Below, one piece after another: positions 52,901-64,000 of a DNA stretch of 64,000 bases; position 1 is the stretch's first letter, and each line of letters starts with the position of its first letter. Made by a program: the position numbers and the translations under genes. The stretch spans positions 20,788,001 to 20,852,000 of the forward strand of contig NC_135136.1 of assembly GCF_051014445.1 (NCBI RefSeq). Reading direction: 5' to 3'. Under the pieces are notes generated by a model. It searched no databases and was not told the origin of the DNA. It was given only the letters and a program-made list of their open reading frames with translations. The stretch comes from Colletes latitarsis. Taxonomy: Eukaryota > Arthropoda > Insecta > Hymenoptera > Colletidae.

Positions 52901-53730
52901 AATCCCAGACCTATCCCAGACCCAACATGCGTTATCCTATAAAACATTTATCAAGACCAGGTATAATTGAATGTTTCAGTGTGGTACCGCATTACTACGT
53001 GATCCAAACCACCAAAAACCCAGGATCCGTTCAACAAGATGTGAAGAATGCGAAAGTATGTATCTGATGAGGCCAATTCCCTGGCCTAACCTAGACCTAA
53101 CATGCGTTACTCACAAAAATATTGATCGAAAACAGGTTTAATGGACTTTTTCAGAGTGGTACCACATCACTACGTGATCCAAACCAGAAAAATACCCAGG
53201 ATCCGTTCAACAAGTATGTGAAGAATGCGAAAGTATGAGCCTGACGAGGGCAAATCCCGGACCTAACCTAGACATAATATGCGTTATCCTCTAAAATATT
53301 GATCGAAACCAGGTTAAAAGGTCTGTTTCAGTGTGGTACCACATTACTACAGGATCCAAACTAGAAAAAGTCCAGAATCTGGCCATCAAGTATGAGAAAT
53401 GTGCGAAAGTACGAGCCTGATGAGAGCAAATCCCAGACCTAACCATGACCTAACATGCGTTATTCTCTGAAATATTGATCGAAACCAGGTTTAATGGACT
53501 GTTTCAGTGTGGTACCACATTACTACGTGATCCAAACCAGAAAAACCCCAGGATCTGTACAACAAGTATGTGAAAAACGCGAAAATATGAGCCTGATGAG
53601 GGCAAATCCCAGAGCTATCCCTAACCCAACATGCGTTATCCTCTAAAACATTTATCAAGACCACGATTAATTGAATGTTTCAGTGTGGTACCACATTACT
53701 ACGTGATCCAAACCACAAGAAACCCAGGAT
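44000..53730 (+). repeat. Right-domain mosaic satellite
   Basis: About 55 monomers with dispersed copies of earlier blocks. 44000-45500 resembles about 36820-38100 (offset 7179 rising to 7355, one monomer). 46680-47510 resembles 40740-41570 (offset 5943). Single CTACAGGATCC-type monomers recur near 47545 and 53350. One monomer near 49035-49050 has lost one unit of the internal 11-bp repeat. Two near-identical monomers with CCCGAACCTATCCCAGATATAAC lie at about 50400-50650. A 2-bp deletion, CAACAAGATGTG, occurs at 53032. I see no gene and no foreign insert in this stretch. Confidence 0.85.
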
Positions 53731-54790
53731 CCGTTCAACAAGTATGTGGCGAATGCGAAAGTATGTGTCTGATGAGGCCAAATCCCAGGCCTAACCTAGA
53801 TCTAACATGCGTTATCCTCAAAAATATTGATCGAAAACAGGTTTAATGGACTTTTTCAGAGTGGTACCACATCACTACGTGATCCAAACCAGAAAAATAC
53901 CCAGGATCCGTTCAACAAGTATGTGAAGAATGCGAAAGTATGAGCCTGACGAGGGCAAATCCCGGACCTATCCCTGACATAACTTGCGTTATCCTCTAAA
54001 ATATTGGGCGAAACCAGCTTTAATCGACTATTTCAGTGTGGTACCACATTACTACGTGATCCAAACCAGAAAAATACCCAGGATCTGTTCATCAAGTATG
54101 TGGAGAACGCGGAAATATGAGCCTGACGAGGGCAAATCCCGGACCTATCCCAGACATAACTTGCGTTATCTTCTAAAATATTGGTCGAAACCAGGTTTAA
54201 TCGACTATTTCAGTGTGGTACCACATTACTACGTGATCCAAACCAGAAAAAACCCAGCATCTGTTCAACAAGTATGTGAAGAACGCGAAAATATGACCCT
54301 GATGAGGGCAAATCCCAGACCTATACCAGACCTAACTTGCGTTGTCCTCTAAAATATTGATGGAAACCATGTTTAATTGACTGTTTCAGTGTGGTACCAC
54401 ATTACTACGTGATCCAATCCAGAAAAAAAGCCAGGATCTGTACAACAAGTATGTGAAGAATGCGAAAGTATGAGCCTGACGAGGGCAAATCCCGGACCTA
54501 TGCCAGACATAACTTGCATTATCCACCTAAAACATTGATCGAAACCAGGTTTAATCGACTATTTCAGTGTGGTACCACATTACTACGTGATCCAAACCAG
54601 AAAAAACCCAGGATCTGTTCAACAAGTATGTGAAAAACGCGAAACTATGAGCCTGATGAGGGCAAATCCCAGACCTATCCCAGACCCAACATGCGTTATT
54701 CTCTAAAATATTTATCAAGACCAGGTTTAATTGAATGTTTCAGTGTGGTACCACATTACTACGTGATCCAAACCACAAAAAACCCAGGAT
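53731..54790 (+). repeat. Six-monomer higher-order repeat (1060 bp), copy 1
   Basis: Points recur at 53984/55044 and 54352/55412, 1060 bp apart, which is six monomers plus a few bases. Shared rare features are GGCGAAACCAGCTTTAATCG, TTCATCAAGTATGTGGAGAACG, GGAAACCATGTTTAATTG and TTGCATTATCCACCTAAAAC. By eye the copies differ at a handful of bases. Confidence 0.9.
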
Positions 54791-55850
54791 CCGTTCAACA
54801 AGTATGTGACGAATGCGAAAGTATGTGTCTGATGAGGCCAAATCCCAGGCCTAACCTAGATCTAACATGCGTTATCCTCAAAAATATTGATCGAAAACAG
54901 GTTTAATGGACTTTTTCAGAGTGGTACCACATCACTACGTGATCCAAACCAGAAAAATACCCAGGATCCGTTCAACAAGTATGTGAAGAATGCGAAAGTA
55001 TGAGCCTGACGAGGGCAAATCCCGGACCTATCCCTGACATAACTTGCGTTATCCTCTAAAATATTGGGCGAAACCAGCTTTAATCGACTATTTCAGTGTG
55101 GTACCACATTACTACGTGATCCAAACCAGAAAAATACCCAGGATCTGTTCATCAAGTATGTGGAGAACGCGGAAATATGAGCCTGACGAGGGCAAATCCC
55201 GGACCTATCCCAGGCATAACTTGCGTTATCTTCTAAAATATTGGTCGAAACCAGGTTTAATCGACTATTTCAGTGTGGTACCACATTACTACGTGATCCA
55301 AACCAGAAAAAACCCAGCATCTGTTCAACAAGTATGTGAAGATCGCGAAAGTATGACCCTGATGAGGGCAAATCCCAGACCTATACCAGACCTAACTTGC
55401 GTTGTCCTCTAAAATATTGATGGAAACCATGTTTAATTGACTGTTTCAGTGTGGTACCACATTACTACGTGATCCAATCCAGAAAAAAACCCAGGATCTG
55501 TACAACAAGTATGTGAAGAATGCGAAAGTATGAGCCTGACGAGGGCAAATCCCGGACCTATGCCAGACATAACTTGCATTATCCACCTAAAACATTGATC
55601 GAAACCAGGTTTAATCGACTATTTCAGTGTGGTACCACATTACTACGTGATCCAAACCAGAAAAAACCCAGGATCTGTTCAACAAGTATGTGAAAAACGC
55701 GAAACTATGAGCCTGATGAGGGCAAATCCCAGACCTATCCCAGACCCAACATGCGTTATTCTCTAAAATATTTATCAAGACCAGGTTTAATTGAATGTTT
55801 CAGTGTGGTACCGCATTACTGCGTGATCCAAACCACGAAAAACCCAGGAT
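54791..55850 (+). repeat. Six-monomer higher-order repeat (1060 bp), copy 2
   Basis: This is the tandem partner of 53731-54790. Differences include AAGATCGCGAAAG near 55338 (AAGAACGCGAAAA in copy 1) and AAAAAAACCCAGG near 55484 (AAAAAAAGCCAGG in copy 1). It ends near 55850, where the next monomer has the CAACAAGATGTG 2-bp deletion. Confidence 0.9.
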
Positions 55851-58800
55851 CCGTTCAACAAGATGTGAAGAATGCGAAAGTATGTATCTGATGAGGGAAA
55901 ATCCCAGGCCTAACCTAGACCTAACATGCGTTACTTTCAAAAATCCTGATCGAAACCAGGTTTAATCGACTGCTCCAGTGTGGTACCACATTACTACGTG
56001 ATCCAAACCAGAAAAAACCCAGGATCTGCTCAACAAGTATGTGAAAAACGCGAAACTATGAGCATGATGAGGGCAAATCACAGACCTATCCCAGACCTAA
56101 CATGCGTTATTCTCTAAAATATTTATCAAGACCAGGTTTAATTGAATGTTTCAGTGTGGTACCACATTACTACGTGATCCAAACCACAAAAAACCCAGGA
56201 TCCGTTCAACAAGTATGTGAAGAATGCGAAAGTATGTGTCTGATGAGGGAAAATCCCAGGCCTAACCTAGACCTAACATGCGTTGTAATCTAAAATATTT
56301 ATCAAGACCAGGTTTAATTGAATGTTTCTGTGTGGTACATCCTTACTACGTGATCCAAACCAGAAAAAACCCAGGATCTGTTCAACATGTATGTGGAAAA
56401 TGCGAAAGTATGTGTCTGATGAGGGCAATTCCCAGGCCTAACCTAGACATAACATGCGTTGTCCTCTAAAATATTGATCGAAACCAGGTTTAATCGACTG
56501 TTTCAGTGTGGTACCACATTACTACCTGATCCAAACCAGAAAAATACCCAGGATCTGTTCAACAAGTATGTGAAGAACGCGAAAATATGACCCTGATGAG
56601 GGCAAATCCCAGACCTATCCCAGACCTAACTTGCGTTGTCCTCTAAAATATTCATGGAATCCAGGTTTAATTGACTGCTTCAGTGTGGCACCACATTACT
56701 GCGTGATCCAAACCAGAAAAAACCCGGGATCCGTTCAACAAGTATGTGAAGAATGCGAAAGTATGAGCCTGTCGAGGGCAAATCCCGGACCTATCCCAGA
56801 CATAACTTGCGTTATCCTCTAAAATATTGGGCGAAACCAGGTTTAATCGACTATTTCAGTGTGGTACCACATTACTACGTGATCCAAACCAGAAAAAACC
56901 CAGCGTCTGTTCAACAAGTATGTGGAGAATGCGAAAGTATGTGTCTGATGAGGGCAAATCCCAGGCCTAACCTAGACATAACATGCGTTGTCCTCTAAAA
57001 TATTGATCGAAACCAGGTTTAATGGACTGTTTCAGTGTGGTACCACAATACTACGGGATCCAAACCAGAAAAAGCCCAGAATCTGGCCACCAAGTATGAG
57101 AAATATGCGAAAGTACGAGCCTGATCAGGGCAAATCCCAGACCTATCCCAGACCTAACTTGCGTTGTCGTCTAAAATATTGATCGAAACCAGGTTTAATG
57201 GACTGTTTCAGTGTGGTACCACAATACCACGGGATTCAAACCAGAAAAATACCCAGGATCTGTTCAACAAGTATGTGAAGAACGCGAAAATATGACCCTG
57301 ATGAGGGCAAATCCCAGACCTATACCAGACCTAACTTGCGTTGTCCTCTAAAATATTGATGGAAACCAGGTTTAATTGACTGTTTCAGTGTGGTACCACA
57401 TTACTACGTGATCCAATCCTGAAAAAAACCCAGGATCTGTACAACAAGTATGTGAAGAATGCGAAAGTATGAGCCTGACGAGGGCAAATCCCGGACCTAT
57501 GCCAGACATAACATGCGTTATCCTCTAAAATATTGATCGAAACCAGGTTTAATCGACTATTTCAGTGTGGTACCACACTACTACGTGATCCAAAACAGAA
57601 AAAATCCAGGATCTGTTCAACAAGTCTGTGAAAAACGCGAAACTATGAGCCTGATGAGGCCAAATCCCAGACCTATCCCAGACCCAACATGCGTTATCCT
57701 CTAAAACATTTATCAAGACCAGGTATAATTGAATGTTTCAGTGTGGTACCGCATTACTACGTGATCCAAACCACCAAAAACCCAGGATCCGTTCAACAAG
57801 ATGTGAAGAATGCGAAAGTATGTATGTGATGAGGCCAAATCCCAGGCCTAACCTAGACCTAACATGCGTTACTCTCAAAAATATTGATCGAAAACAGGTT
57901 TAATGGACTTTTTCAGTGTGGTACCACATCACTACGTGATCCAAACCAGAAAAATACCCAGCATCCGTTCAACAAGTATGTGAAGAATGCGAAAGTATGT
58001 GTCTGATGAGGGCAAATCCCAGGACTAACCTAGACCTAACATGCGTTACCCTCTAAAGTATTGATCGAAAACAGGTTTAATCGACTATTCCAGTGTGGTA
58101 CCACATTACTGCGTGACCAAACCAGAAAAATACCCAGTATCTGTTCAACAAGTATGTGAAGAACGCGGAAATATGACCCTGATGAGGGCAAATCCCAGGC
58201 CTAACCTAGACATAATATGCGTTATCCTCTAAAATATTGATCGAAACCAGGTTAAATGGACTGTATCAGTGTGGTACCATATTACTACAGGATCCAAGCT
58301 TGAAAAAGTCCAGAATCTGGCCATCAAGTATGAGAAATGTGGGAAAGTACGAGCCTGATGAGATCAAATCCCAGACCTAACCATGACCTAACATGCGTTA
58401 TTCTCTAAAATATTGATCGAAACCAGGTTTAATGGACTGTTTCAGTGTGGTACCACATTTCTTACGTGATCCAAACCAGAAAAAACCCGGGATCCGTTCA
58501 ACAAGTATGTGAAGAATGCGAAAGTATGAGCCTGACGAGGGCAAATCCCGGACCTATCCCAGACATAACTTGCGTTATCCTCTAAAATATTGGGCGAAAC
58601 CAGCTTTAATCGACTATTTCAGTGTGGTACCACATTACTACGTGATCCAAACCAGAAAAATACCCAGGATCTGTTCAACAAGTATGTGGAGAACGCGGAA
58701 ATATGAGCCTGACGAGGGCAAATCCCTGACCTATCCCAGACATAACTTGCGTTATCCTCTAAAATATTGATCGAAACCAGGTTTAATGGACTGTTTCAGT

Positions 58801-60174
58801 GTGCTACCACATTACTACGTGATCCAAACCAGAAGAAACCCAGGATCCGTTCAACAAGTATGTGGAGAATGCGAAAGTATGTGTCTGATGAGGGCAAATC
58901 CCAGGCCTAACCTAGACCTAACATGCGTTACCATCAAAAATACTGATCGGTACCAGGTTTAATCGACTTTTTCAGTATGGTCTCACATTACTATGTGATC
59001 CAAACCAGAAAAAAGCCCAGGATCTGTACAACAAGTATGTGAAGAATGCGAAAGTACGAGAATCAGGGCAAATCCCAGACCTATCCCAGACCTAACTTGC
59101 GTTGTCCTCTAAAATATTGATCGAAACCAGGTTTAATGGACTGTTTCAGTGTGGTACCACAATACTACGGGATTCAAACCAGAAAAATACCGAGGATCTG
59201 TTCAACAAGTATGTGAAGAACGCGAAAATATGACCCTGATGAGGGCAAATCCCAGACCTATACCTGACCTAACTTGCGTTGTCCTCTAAAATATTGATGG
59301 AAACCAGGTTTAATTGACTGTTTCAGTGTGGTACCACATTACTACGTGATCCAATCCAGAAAAAAACCCAGGATCTGTACAACAAGTATGTGAAGAATGC
59401 GAAAGTATGAGCCTGACGAGGGCAAATCCCGGACCTATGGCAGACATAACTTGCGTTATCCTCTAAAATATTGATCGAAACCAGGTTTAATCGACTATTT
59501 CAGTGTGGTACCACATTACTACGTGATCCAAAACAGAAAAAATCCAGGATCTGTTCAACAAGTATGTGAAAAACGCGAAACTATGAGCCTGATGAGGGCA
59601 AATCCCAGACCTATCCCAGAACCAACATGCGTTATCCTCTAAAACATTTATCAAGACCAGGTTTAATTGAATGTTTCAGTGTGGTACCGCATTACTACGT
59701 GATCCAAACCACAAAAAACCCAGGATCCGTTCAACAAGTATGTGAAGAATGCGAAAGTATGTGTCTGATGAGGGAAAATCCCAGGCCTAACCTAGACCTA
59801 ACATGCGTTGTAATCTAAAATATTTATCAAGACCAGGTTTAATTGAATGTTTCTGTGTGGTACCACAATACTACGTGATCCAAACCAGAAAAAACCCAGG
59901 ATCTGTTCAACATGTATGTGGAAAATGCGAAAGTATGTGTCTAATGAGGGCAATTCCCAGGCCTAACCTAGACATAACATGCGTTGTCCTCTAAAATATT
60001 GATCGAAACCAGGTTTAATCGACTGTTTCAGTGTGGTACCACATTATTACCTGATCCAAACCAGAAAAATTCCCAGGATCTGTTCAACAAGTATGTGAAG
60101 AACGCGAAAATATGACCCTGATGAGGGCAAATCCCAGACCTATCCCAGACCTAACTCGCGTTGTCCTCTAAAAT
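55851..60174 (+). repeat. Mosaic satellite with a 3525-bp-offset duplication
   Basis: About 24 monomers. The stretch about 56120-56850 matches about 59645-60375 at an offset of 3525 bp (20 monomers), shown by CATGCGTTGTAATCTAAAAT at 56276/59801 and the ATTCATGGAATCCAGG monomer. The region 57988-58160 matches the left flank of retro-insert copy 2 (offset 23247) but has no insert. Near 59060 a monomer lost about 4 bp (TACGAGAATCAGGGC). CAACAAGATGTG recurs at 55856 and 57794. Confidence 0.83.
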
Positions 60175-60527
60175 ATTCATGGAATCCAGGTTTAATTGAC
60201 TGTTTCAGTGTGGCACCACATTACTGCGTGATCCAAACCAGAAAAAACCCGGGATCCGTTCAACAAGTATGTGAAGAATGCGAAAGTATGAGCCTGACGA
60301 GGGCAAATCCCGGACCTATCCCAGACGTAACTTGGGTTATCCTCTAAAATATTGGGCGAAACCAGCTTTAATCGACTATTTCAGTGTGGTACCACATTAC
60401 TACGTGATCCAAACCAGAAAAATACCCAGGATCTGTTCAACAAGTATGTGGAGAACGCGGAAATATGAGCCTGACGAGGGCAAATCCCGGACCTATCCCA
60501 GACATAACATGCGTTATCCTCTAAAAT
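60175..60527 (+). repeat. Dimer repeat (353 bp), copy 1
   Basis: Points recur at 60278/60631, 353 bp apart. The unit joins an ATTCATGGAATCCAGG monomer with GTGTGGCACCACATTACTGC to a GGGCGAAACCAGCTTTAATCG monomer. TTGGGTTATCC instead of TTGCGTTATCC is shared by both copies. Confidence 0.9.
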
Positions 60528-60880
60528 ATTCATGGAATCCAGGTTTAATTGACTGTTTCAGTGTGGCACCACATTACTGCGTGATCCAAACCAGAAAAAA
60601 CCCGGGATCCGTTCAACAAGTATGTGAAGAATGCGAAAGTATGAGCCTGACGAGGGCAAATCCCGGACCTATCCCAGACGTAACTTGGGTTATCCTCTAA
60701 AATATTGGGCGAAACCAGCTTTAATCGACTATTTCAGTGTGGTACCACATTACTACGTGATCCAAACCAGAAAAATACCCAGTATCTGTTCAACAAGTAT
60801 GTGGAGAACGCGGAAATATGAGCCTGACGAGGGCAAATCCCGGACCTATCCCAGACATAACATGCGTTATCCTCTAAAAT
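60528..60880 (+). repeat. Dimer repeat (353 bp), copy 2
   Basis: This is the tandem partner of 60175-60527. One visible difference is CCCAGTATCTGTTC near 60780 against CCCAGGATCTGTTC. Its first monomer is of the same type as the one that received retro-insert copy 1. Confidence 0.9.
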
Positions 60881-63800
60881 ATTGGTCGAAACCAGGTTTA
60901 ATCGACTATTTCAGTGTGGTACCACATTACTACGTGATCCAAACCAGAAAAAACCCAGCATCTGTTCAACAAGTATGTGGAGAATGCGAAAGTATGTGTC
61001 TGATGAGGGCAAATCCCAGGCCTAACCTAGACAAAACATGCGTTGTCCTCTAAAATATTGATCGAAACCTGGTTTAATGGACTGTTTCAGTGTGGTACCA
61101 CAATACTACGGGATCCAAACCAGAAAAAGCCCAGAATCTGGCCAGCAAGTGTGAGAAATATGCGAAAGTACGAGCCTGATCAGGGCAAATCCCAGACCTA
61201 TCCCAGACCTAACTTGCGTTGTCCTCTAAAATATTGATCGAAACCAGGTTTAATTGACTGTTTCAGTGTGGTACCACATTACTACGTGATCCAATCCAGA
61301 AAAAGCCCTGGATCTAGTCATCAAGTATGAGTAACATGCGAAAGTATGAGCCTGATGAGGGCAAGTCCTAGGCCTAACCCAGACCTAACATGCGTTATCC
61401 TCTAAAATATTGATCGAAACCAGGTTTAATCGACTATTTCAGTGTGGTACCATATTAATGCGTGATCCAAACCAGAAAAATACCCAGGATCTGTTCAACA
61501 AGTATGTGAAGAACACGGAAATATGACCCTGATGAGGGCAAATCCAGGGCCTAACCTAGACCTAACATGCGTTATCCTCAAAAATATTGATCGAAACCAG
61601 GCTTAATCGACTGTTTCAGTGTGGTGCCACATTACTACATGATCCAAACCAGAAAAATACCCAGGATCTGTTCAACAAGTATGTGAAGAACGCGAAAATA
61701 TGACCCTGATGAGGGCAAATCCCAGACCTATACCAGACCTAACTTGCGTTGACCTCTAAAATATTGATGGAAACCTCGTTTAATTGACTGTTTCAGTGTG
61801 GTACCACATTACTACGTGATCCAATCCAGAAAAAGCCCTGGATCTAGTCATCAAGTATGAGTAACATGCGAAAGTATGAGCCTGATGAGGGCAAGTCCTA
61901 GGCCTATCCCAGACCTAACTTGCGTTGTCCTCTAAAATATTCATGGAATCCAGGTTTAATTGACTCTTTCAGTGTGGCACCACATTACTACGTGATCCAA
62001 TCCAGAAAAAGCCCTGGATCTAGCCATCAAGTATGAGTAACATGCGAAAGTATGAGCCTGATGAGGGCAAATCCTAGACCTAACCCAGACCTAACATGCG
62101 TTATCCTCTAAAATATTTATCAAGACCAACTTTAATTGAATGTTTCATTGTGGTACCACATTACTACGTGATCCAAACCTGAAAAAACCCAGGATCTGTT
62201 CAACAAGTATGTGGAGAATGCGAAAGTATGTGTCTGATGAGGGCAATTCCCAGGCCTAACCTAGACATAACATGCGTTGTCCTCTAAAATATTGATCGAA
62301 ACCAGGTTTAATCGCCTATTTCAGTGTGGTACCACATTACTGCGTGATCCAAACCAGAAAAATACCCAGGATCTGTTCAACAAGTATGTGAAGAACGCGG
62401 AAATATGACCCTGATGAGGGCAAATCCAGGGCCTAACCTAGACCTAACATGCGTTATCCTCAAGAAATATTGATCGAAACCAGGCTTAATCGACTGTTTC
62501 AGTGTGGTGCCACATTACTACATGATCCAAACCAGAAAAATACCCAGGATCTGTTCAACAAGTACGTGAAGAACGCGAAAATATGACCCTGATGAGGGCA
62601 AATCCCAGAGCTATACCAGACCTAACTTGCGTTGACCTCTAAAATATTGATGGAAACCTCGTTTAATTGACTGTATCAGTGTGGTACTACATTACTACGT
62701 GATCCAATCCAGAAAAAGCCCTGGATCTAGCCATCAAGTATGAGTAATATGCGAAAGTATGAGCCTGATGAGGGCAAATCCTAGACCTAACCCAGACCTA
62801 ACATGCGTTATCCTCTAAAATATTCATCAAGACCAGGTTTAATTGAATGTTTCAGTGTGGTACCACATTACTACGTGATCCAAACCTGAAAAAATCCAGG
62901 ATCTGTTCAACAAGTATGTGGAGAATGCGAAAGTATGTGTCTGATGCGGGCAAATCCCAGGCCTAACCGAGACATAACATGAGTTATCCTCGAAAATATT
63001 GATCGAAACCAGGTTTCATCGACTGTTTCAGTGTGGTGCCACATTACTACCTGATCCAAACCAGAAAAATACCCAGGATCTGTTCAACAAGTATGAGAAG
63101 AACGCGAAAACATGACCCTGATGAGGGCAAATCCCAGACCTATACCAGACCTAACTTGCGTTGACCTCTAAAATATTGATGGAAACCTGGTTTAATTGAC
63201 TGTCTCAGTGTGGTACTACATTACTACGTGATCCATTCCCGAAAAAGCCCTGGATCTAGCCATCAAGTATGAGTAATATGCGAAAGTATGAGCCTGATGA
63301 GGGCAAATCCTAGACCTAACCCAGACCTAACATGCGTTATCCTCTAAAATATTTATCAAGACCAACTTTAATTGAATGTTTCAGTGTGGTACCACATTAC
63401 TACGTGTTCCAAACCAGAAAAAATCCAGGATCTGTTCAACAAGTATGTGAAAAACGCGAAACTATGTGTCTGATGAGGGCAAATCCCAGGCCTAACCTAA
63501 ACATAACATGCGTTATCCTCTAAAATATTGATCGAAACCAGGTTAAATGGACTGTTTTAGTGTGGTACCACATTACTACGTGATCCAAACCAGAAAAATA
63601 CCCAGGATCCGTTCAACAAGTATGTGAAGAATGCGAAAGTATGTGTCTGATGAGGGAAAATCCCAGGCCTAACCTAGACCTAACATGCGTTATCCTCTAA
63701 AATATTAATCGAAACCAGGTTTAATAGACTGTTTCAGTGTGCTACCACATTACTACGTGATCCAAACCAGTGAAAGCACAGAATCTGGCCAACAAGTTTG

Positions 63801-64000
63801 AGAAATATGCGAAACTATGAGCCTGATGAGGGCAAATCCCAGACCTATCCCAGACCTAACATGCGTTATCCTCAAAAATATTGATCGAAACCAGATTTAA
63901 TGGACTTTTTCAGTGTGGTACCACATCACTACGTGATCCAAACCAGAAAAATACCCAGGATCCGTTCAACAAGTATGTGAAGAATGCGAAAGTATGTGTC
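60881..64000 (+). repeat. Mixed satellite monomers, right end
   Basis: About 18 right-domain monomers. A block with CCAGGCTTAATCGACTG, GTGGTGCCACATTAC and GTTGACCTCTAAAATATTG occurs at about 61590-61770 and again at about 62480-62660, suggesting a five-monomer period near 890 bp. One A/G insertion gives CTCAAGAAATATTG near 62460. The array runs off the end of the window inside a monomer. Confidence 0.85.

Larger units (their letters stand above)
1..64000 (+). repeat. 176-bp tandem satellite array filling the window
   Basis: The same unit recurs head to tail from the first base to the last. The block CATGCGTTATCCTC, for example, recurs at 5577, 5753 and 5929, exactly 176 bp apart, and multi-monomer spacings are close to multiples of 176. 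All monomers have the same orientation and I saw no inversion. Monomer length is mostly 175-177 bp through small indels. Divergence is concentrated in the segment between TACGTGATCC and GCGAAAG, which defines the subfamilies. Both window ends fall inside a monomer, so the array continues on both sides. Known context: long arrays of 150-200 bp monomers are typical of eukaryotic centromeric, pericentromeric or subtelomeric heterochromatin. Which of these applies cannot be told from sequence. No known satellite name is recognised. Confidence 0.98.

Noticed and set aside
60278..60700. Longer frames of 122-148 codons (50582-51028, 53984-54352, 60278-60700, 60631-61053)
   Set aside because: These are two or more monomers joined when a stop is lost by a point change. 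The products are frame-shifted translations of the same repeat, so they are not evidence for a protein family.
1..64000. CRISPR array
   Set aside because: The repeats are 176 bp with no short constant repeat alternating with unique spacers. All sequence between conserved blocks is itself repeated.
1..64000. CENP-B box (TTCG....A..CGGG) in the monomer
   Set aside because: I checked both strands of the common monomer variants around the CGAAACC and CCCGGGATCC segments. None has the required spacing of the core bases, so no CENP-B box is claimed.

Overview
The whole window is one head-to-tail satellite DNA array with a monomer of about 176 bp. All monomers point the same way and neither array edge is inside the window. 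Roughly 360 monomers are present. A typical monomer (for example 5754-5929, about 41% G+C) has recognisable landmarks in fixed order: a TGCGTTATCC block, an AAAATATT block, ACCAGGTTTAAT, the 12-bp palindrome TGTGGTACCACA (a KpnI site), TACGTGATCCAA, a variable block (GGATCCGTTCAACAAG, or GATCTAGCCATCAAG, or CTCGATCAGGTCAAC), GCGAAAGTATG, and an 11-bp direct repeat around CAGACCTAAC. I see no protein-coding gene, rRNA, tRNA, CRISPR array or bacterial feature. The short open frames of 63-148 codons are by-products of the repeat.

The only non-satellite DNA is two copies of a GC-rich insert of about 350 bp ending in an A tract of 23-24 bases (29957-30330 and 34929-35302). They differ at three places in the body. 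The insert contains at least seven strong inverted repeats in series and a TTTTTAGTGGGTA-like segment near its 3' end. It looks like a SINE or a 5'-truncated 3' UTR of a non-LTR retrotransposon. An almost unchanged empty site lies one monomer upstream of copy 1. Copy 2 shares copy 1's right flank but not its left flank, so it was probably spread by array rearrangement rather than by a second insertion.

Layout. 1-14.9 kb: three tandem higher-order repeats (529 bp x about 3, 2816 bp x 2, 1762 bp x 2) plus mixed monomers; all ten copies of a divergent CTCGATCAGGTCAAC subfamily lie here. 14.9-21.1 kb: mixed and dimeric monomers plus a 1584-bp-period repeat. 21.1-28.7 kb: nested 2934-3054-bp repeats tagged by a truncated 118-bp monomer. 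28.7-53.7 kb: a different monomer set carrying both retro-inserts, with dispersed duplications at offsets of about 4.97, 6.91, 7.2-7.4 and 14.6-14.8 kb. 53.7-64 kb: a 1060-bp repeat x 2, a 3525-bp-offset duplication, a 353-bp repeat x 2 and mixed monomers.

The picture is of a eukaryotic (peri)centromeric or heterochromatic satellite turning over by unequal exchange. The retro-insert's character hints at an arthropod, but that is inference from memory of such 3' UTRs. No genes act together here; the biology is array evolution, possible chromatin or protein-binding roles of the monomer, and retrotransposition into the satellite.
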